Shown: piece by piece, positions 5,586 through 6,734 of the stretch
Position numbering within the stretch: position 1 is the stretch's first letter
Layout: the number at the start of each line of letters is the position of its first letter
Source: an uncultured Hyphomonadaceae bacterium
GTDB lineage: Bacteria; Pseudomonadota; Alphaproteobacteria; Caulobacterales; Hyphomonadaceae
Direction: 5' to 3'
DNA length: 6,734 nucleotides
NCBI GenBank assembly: GCA_938049795.1
Contig: CALLCD010000074.1
Location: 1 to 6,734, forward strand
Translations under genes and position numbers: made by a program
The notes under the pieces: model-generated
Seen by the model: only the letters and a program-made list of their open reading frames with translations
Database searches by the model: none
What the model was told of the DNA's origin: nothing

Positions 5586-6734
5586 CTAGGGCCAAAGGCC
5601 AAAAGTCCGCAGGACGAGCCGCGCGCCCAAGAGCAGCGTGATCAGCAAGACCCCGCCGCCCAATATATTCGCCACCGGCCCGTTCACATGCGCCCCGAGC
5701 AGGCCCTTCCGGTTCATCGCAAAAAGCAGGAATCCGGCAATGATCGGCAAGAGAAGCCCATTGGTCATTTGCGCAAACAGGATGAGCTCAATCGGCTTAA
5801 TACCCTGTAATGAAACGAATAATCCGATAGCGAGAATGCAAAGCGCGATAAGGCGGAAGGCGACGGGCTTGTTTTTGCCAAAGGCGGGCACAAGCTCTGT
5901 GACGGCGTAAGCGGTGGCCATCGGCGCGGTGATCGCGGAGGTGAGGCCCGCCGCGAACAGGCCAAGCCCGATCAGGATGCGGGCGCGCTCACCGGCAATC
6001 GGCTCAAGCGCGAGGGCCATTTCGCCCGCGGAGGTGACGGTGACGCCATTGGCAAACAGGGTCGCTGCAGCGGTGGATAGAATGAAGATCGAGACCAGCC
6101 CGCCCAGTCCGATAGACAGGCGTGTATCCCCGATGGCCTCGGAGAGGTCGGCTGCGCCATTTGCCCAGCGGTCACGGGCCGCAGCGGCGTGGAGGAAGAG
6201 ATTATAGGGCACAATCGTTGTGCCAATGAGAGCGATAACGCGCAGCAATTCCCCGTCCGGAATGGTCGGAACCAGCCCGCCGAAAAACGCGCCAAGATCA
6301 GGCCGCACGGTGATAAAGCTTGCCGTAAATGCAAGGCTCATCAAGATGACAAGGCCGATCAGAGCGCGCTCTAACACCCTGTATTTTCCCCATAAAAGCA
6401 ACCCGCCAGCGATGATCCCGATGACCAGAACATGTCCTTTGCTGGCTGTGTCTGCCGATGCGCCGAACAGGGCGTCGAGACCTAGCGCGCCGCCGGCAAT
6501 ATTGCCCGCTTCATAGGCCGCATTGCCGACAAAAAGGGCTGAGAGGACCAGCGCAATCAGAGTCCACTTCAAGGGCGCAAAGTCCAGTCCGGACACCATA
6601 GCTTCGCCCAGTCCGAGCCGTCCTATCACACCAAGGCGCGCGGCCATTTCCTGAAAAATGATCGTTGCCAGCGTCGCAAAGACGAGCACCCAGACCAGCG
6701 CAAAGCCGGTGTTTGCGCCCGCCACTGTTGCGGC
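5586..6734 (-). CDS. NRAMP-family divalent metal transporter, N-terminus cut by the window edge
   Basis: An integral inner-membrane transporter of the NRAMP/SLC11 fold, expected to move divalent metal ions, probably with protons. The frame stays open to the right edge (AAT before VAGANTGF), so the GTG at 6725 is an internal valine and the start and first part of TM1 lie outside. Counting that valine as 1, family landmarks are QEMAARLG (25-32), the TM3-like segment NAAYEAGNIAGGALGL (68-83), GTTIVPYNLFLHAAA (168-182) in TM6 and GLFAAGLTSAITAP (255-268) in TM8, with about ten membrane segments in view. Canonical Mn/Fe NRAMPs have MPH at the TM6 metal site; here it is VPY (172-174). From memory, VPYNLFLHA is usual in a bacterial subgroup of the family, so this looks like a clade trait and makes the substrate uncertain. 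The stop is TAG at 5586-5588, 15 bases from the convergent GT2 gene. Confidence 0.88.
   Translation of the reverse strand, partial: AATVAGANTGFALVWVLVFATLATIIFQEMAARLGVIGRLGLGEAMVSGLDFAPLKWTLIALVLSALFVGNAAYEAGNIAGGALGLDALFGASADTASKGHVLVIGIIAGGLLLWGKYRVLERALIGLVILMSLAFTASFITVRPDLGAFFGGLVPTIPDGELLRVIALIGTTIVPYNLFLHAAAARDRWANGAADLSEAIGDTRLSIGLGGLVSIFILSTAAATLFANGVTVTSAGEMALALEPIAGERARILIGLGLFAAGLTSAITAPMATAYAVTELVPAFGKNKPVAFRLIALCILAIGLFVSLQGIKPIELILFAQMTNGLLLPIIAGFLLFAMNRKGLLGAHVNGPVANILGGGVLLITLLLGARLVLRTFGLWP

Noticed and set aside
6723..6725. GTG as the true start of the NRAMP gene.
   Set aside because: The frame is open to the window edge and the preceding residues continue the TM1 pattern; a start here would remove most of the first helix needed for the metal site.

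Overview
This 6.7 kb window reads as chromosomal DNA of an alphaproteobacterium. The evidence is a cobS-type AAA+ ATPase of the aerobic cobaltochelatase, closest in pattern and length to alphaproteobacterial CobS, together with fairly high G+C, GTG/ATG starts and tight gene packing. The genus cannot be set from the sequence alone. I see no rRNA, tRNA, CRISPR array, transposase or insertion-sequence end.

Layout, left to right. (1) Bases 2-1003, plus strand: the C-terminal part of a gene cut by the left edge. It encodes a protein of unknown function that I recognise only by pattern, from a family whose longer members carry a nuclease-like N-terminal region. It looks less G+C-rich than the rest of the window. 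(2) 1028-2011, minus strand: cobS, convergent with gene 1 and separated from it by 24 bases. (3) 2012-2280: a divergent control region of 269 bases with a good ribosome binding site for the right-hand gene and two overlapping inverted repeats nearer cobS. (4) 2281-3204, plus: an exported DUF547 protein. (5) 3205-3295: a short gap holding a G+C-rich hairpin. (6) 3296-4786, plus: a polytopic GT-C/GT87-like (DUF2029-like) glycosyltransferase. (7) 4773-5570, plus: a cytoplasmic GT2 of the polyprenyl-phosphate sugar synthase type that overlaps gene 6 by 14 bases. (8) 5586-6734, minus: an NRAMP-family metal transporter lacking its N-terminus because of the right window edge, convergent with gene 7.

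How the genes may fit together. Genes 6 and 7 form a plausible two-step unit: the GT2 loads a sugar from a nucleotide donor onto a polyprenyl phosphate, and the membrane GT-C enzyme spends that lipid-linked sugar on the outer side of the inner membrane. The exported DUF547 protein lies on the same strand just upstream and may belong with them, but its function is unknown. cobS and the NRAMP transporter are separate functions; metal handling is the only theme they share, and nothing in the sequence ties them together.

The least ordinary part is the left end. cobS is normally followed by cobT, but here the next gene is an unrelated, compositionally different gene on the opposite strand. This could mark the edge of an accessory insertion. 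The other points worth a second look are the non-canonical metal-site motif of the NRAMP protein and the hairpin inside the glycosyltransferase gene group. I do not see a complete new multi-gene system inside this window.
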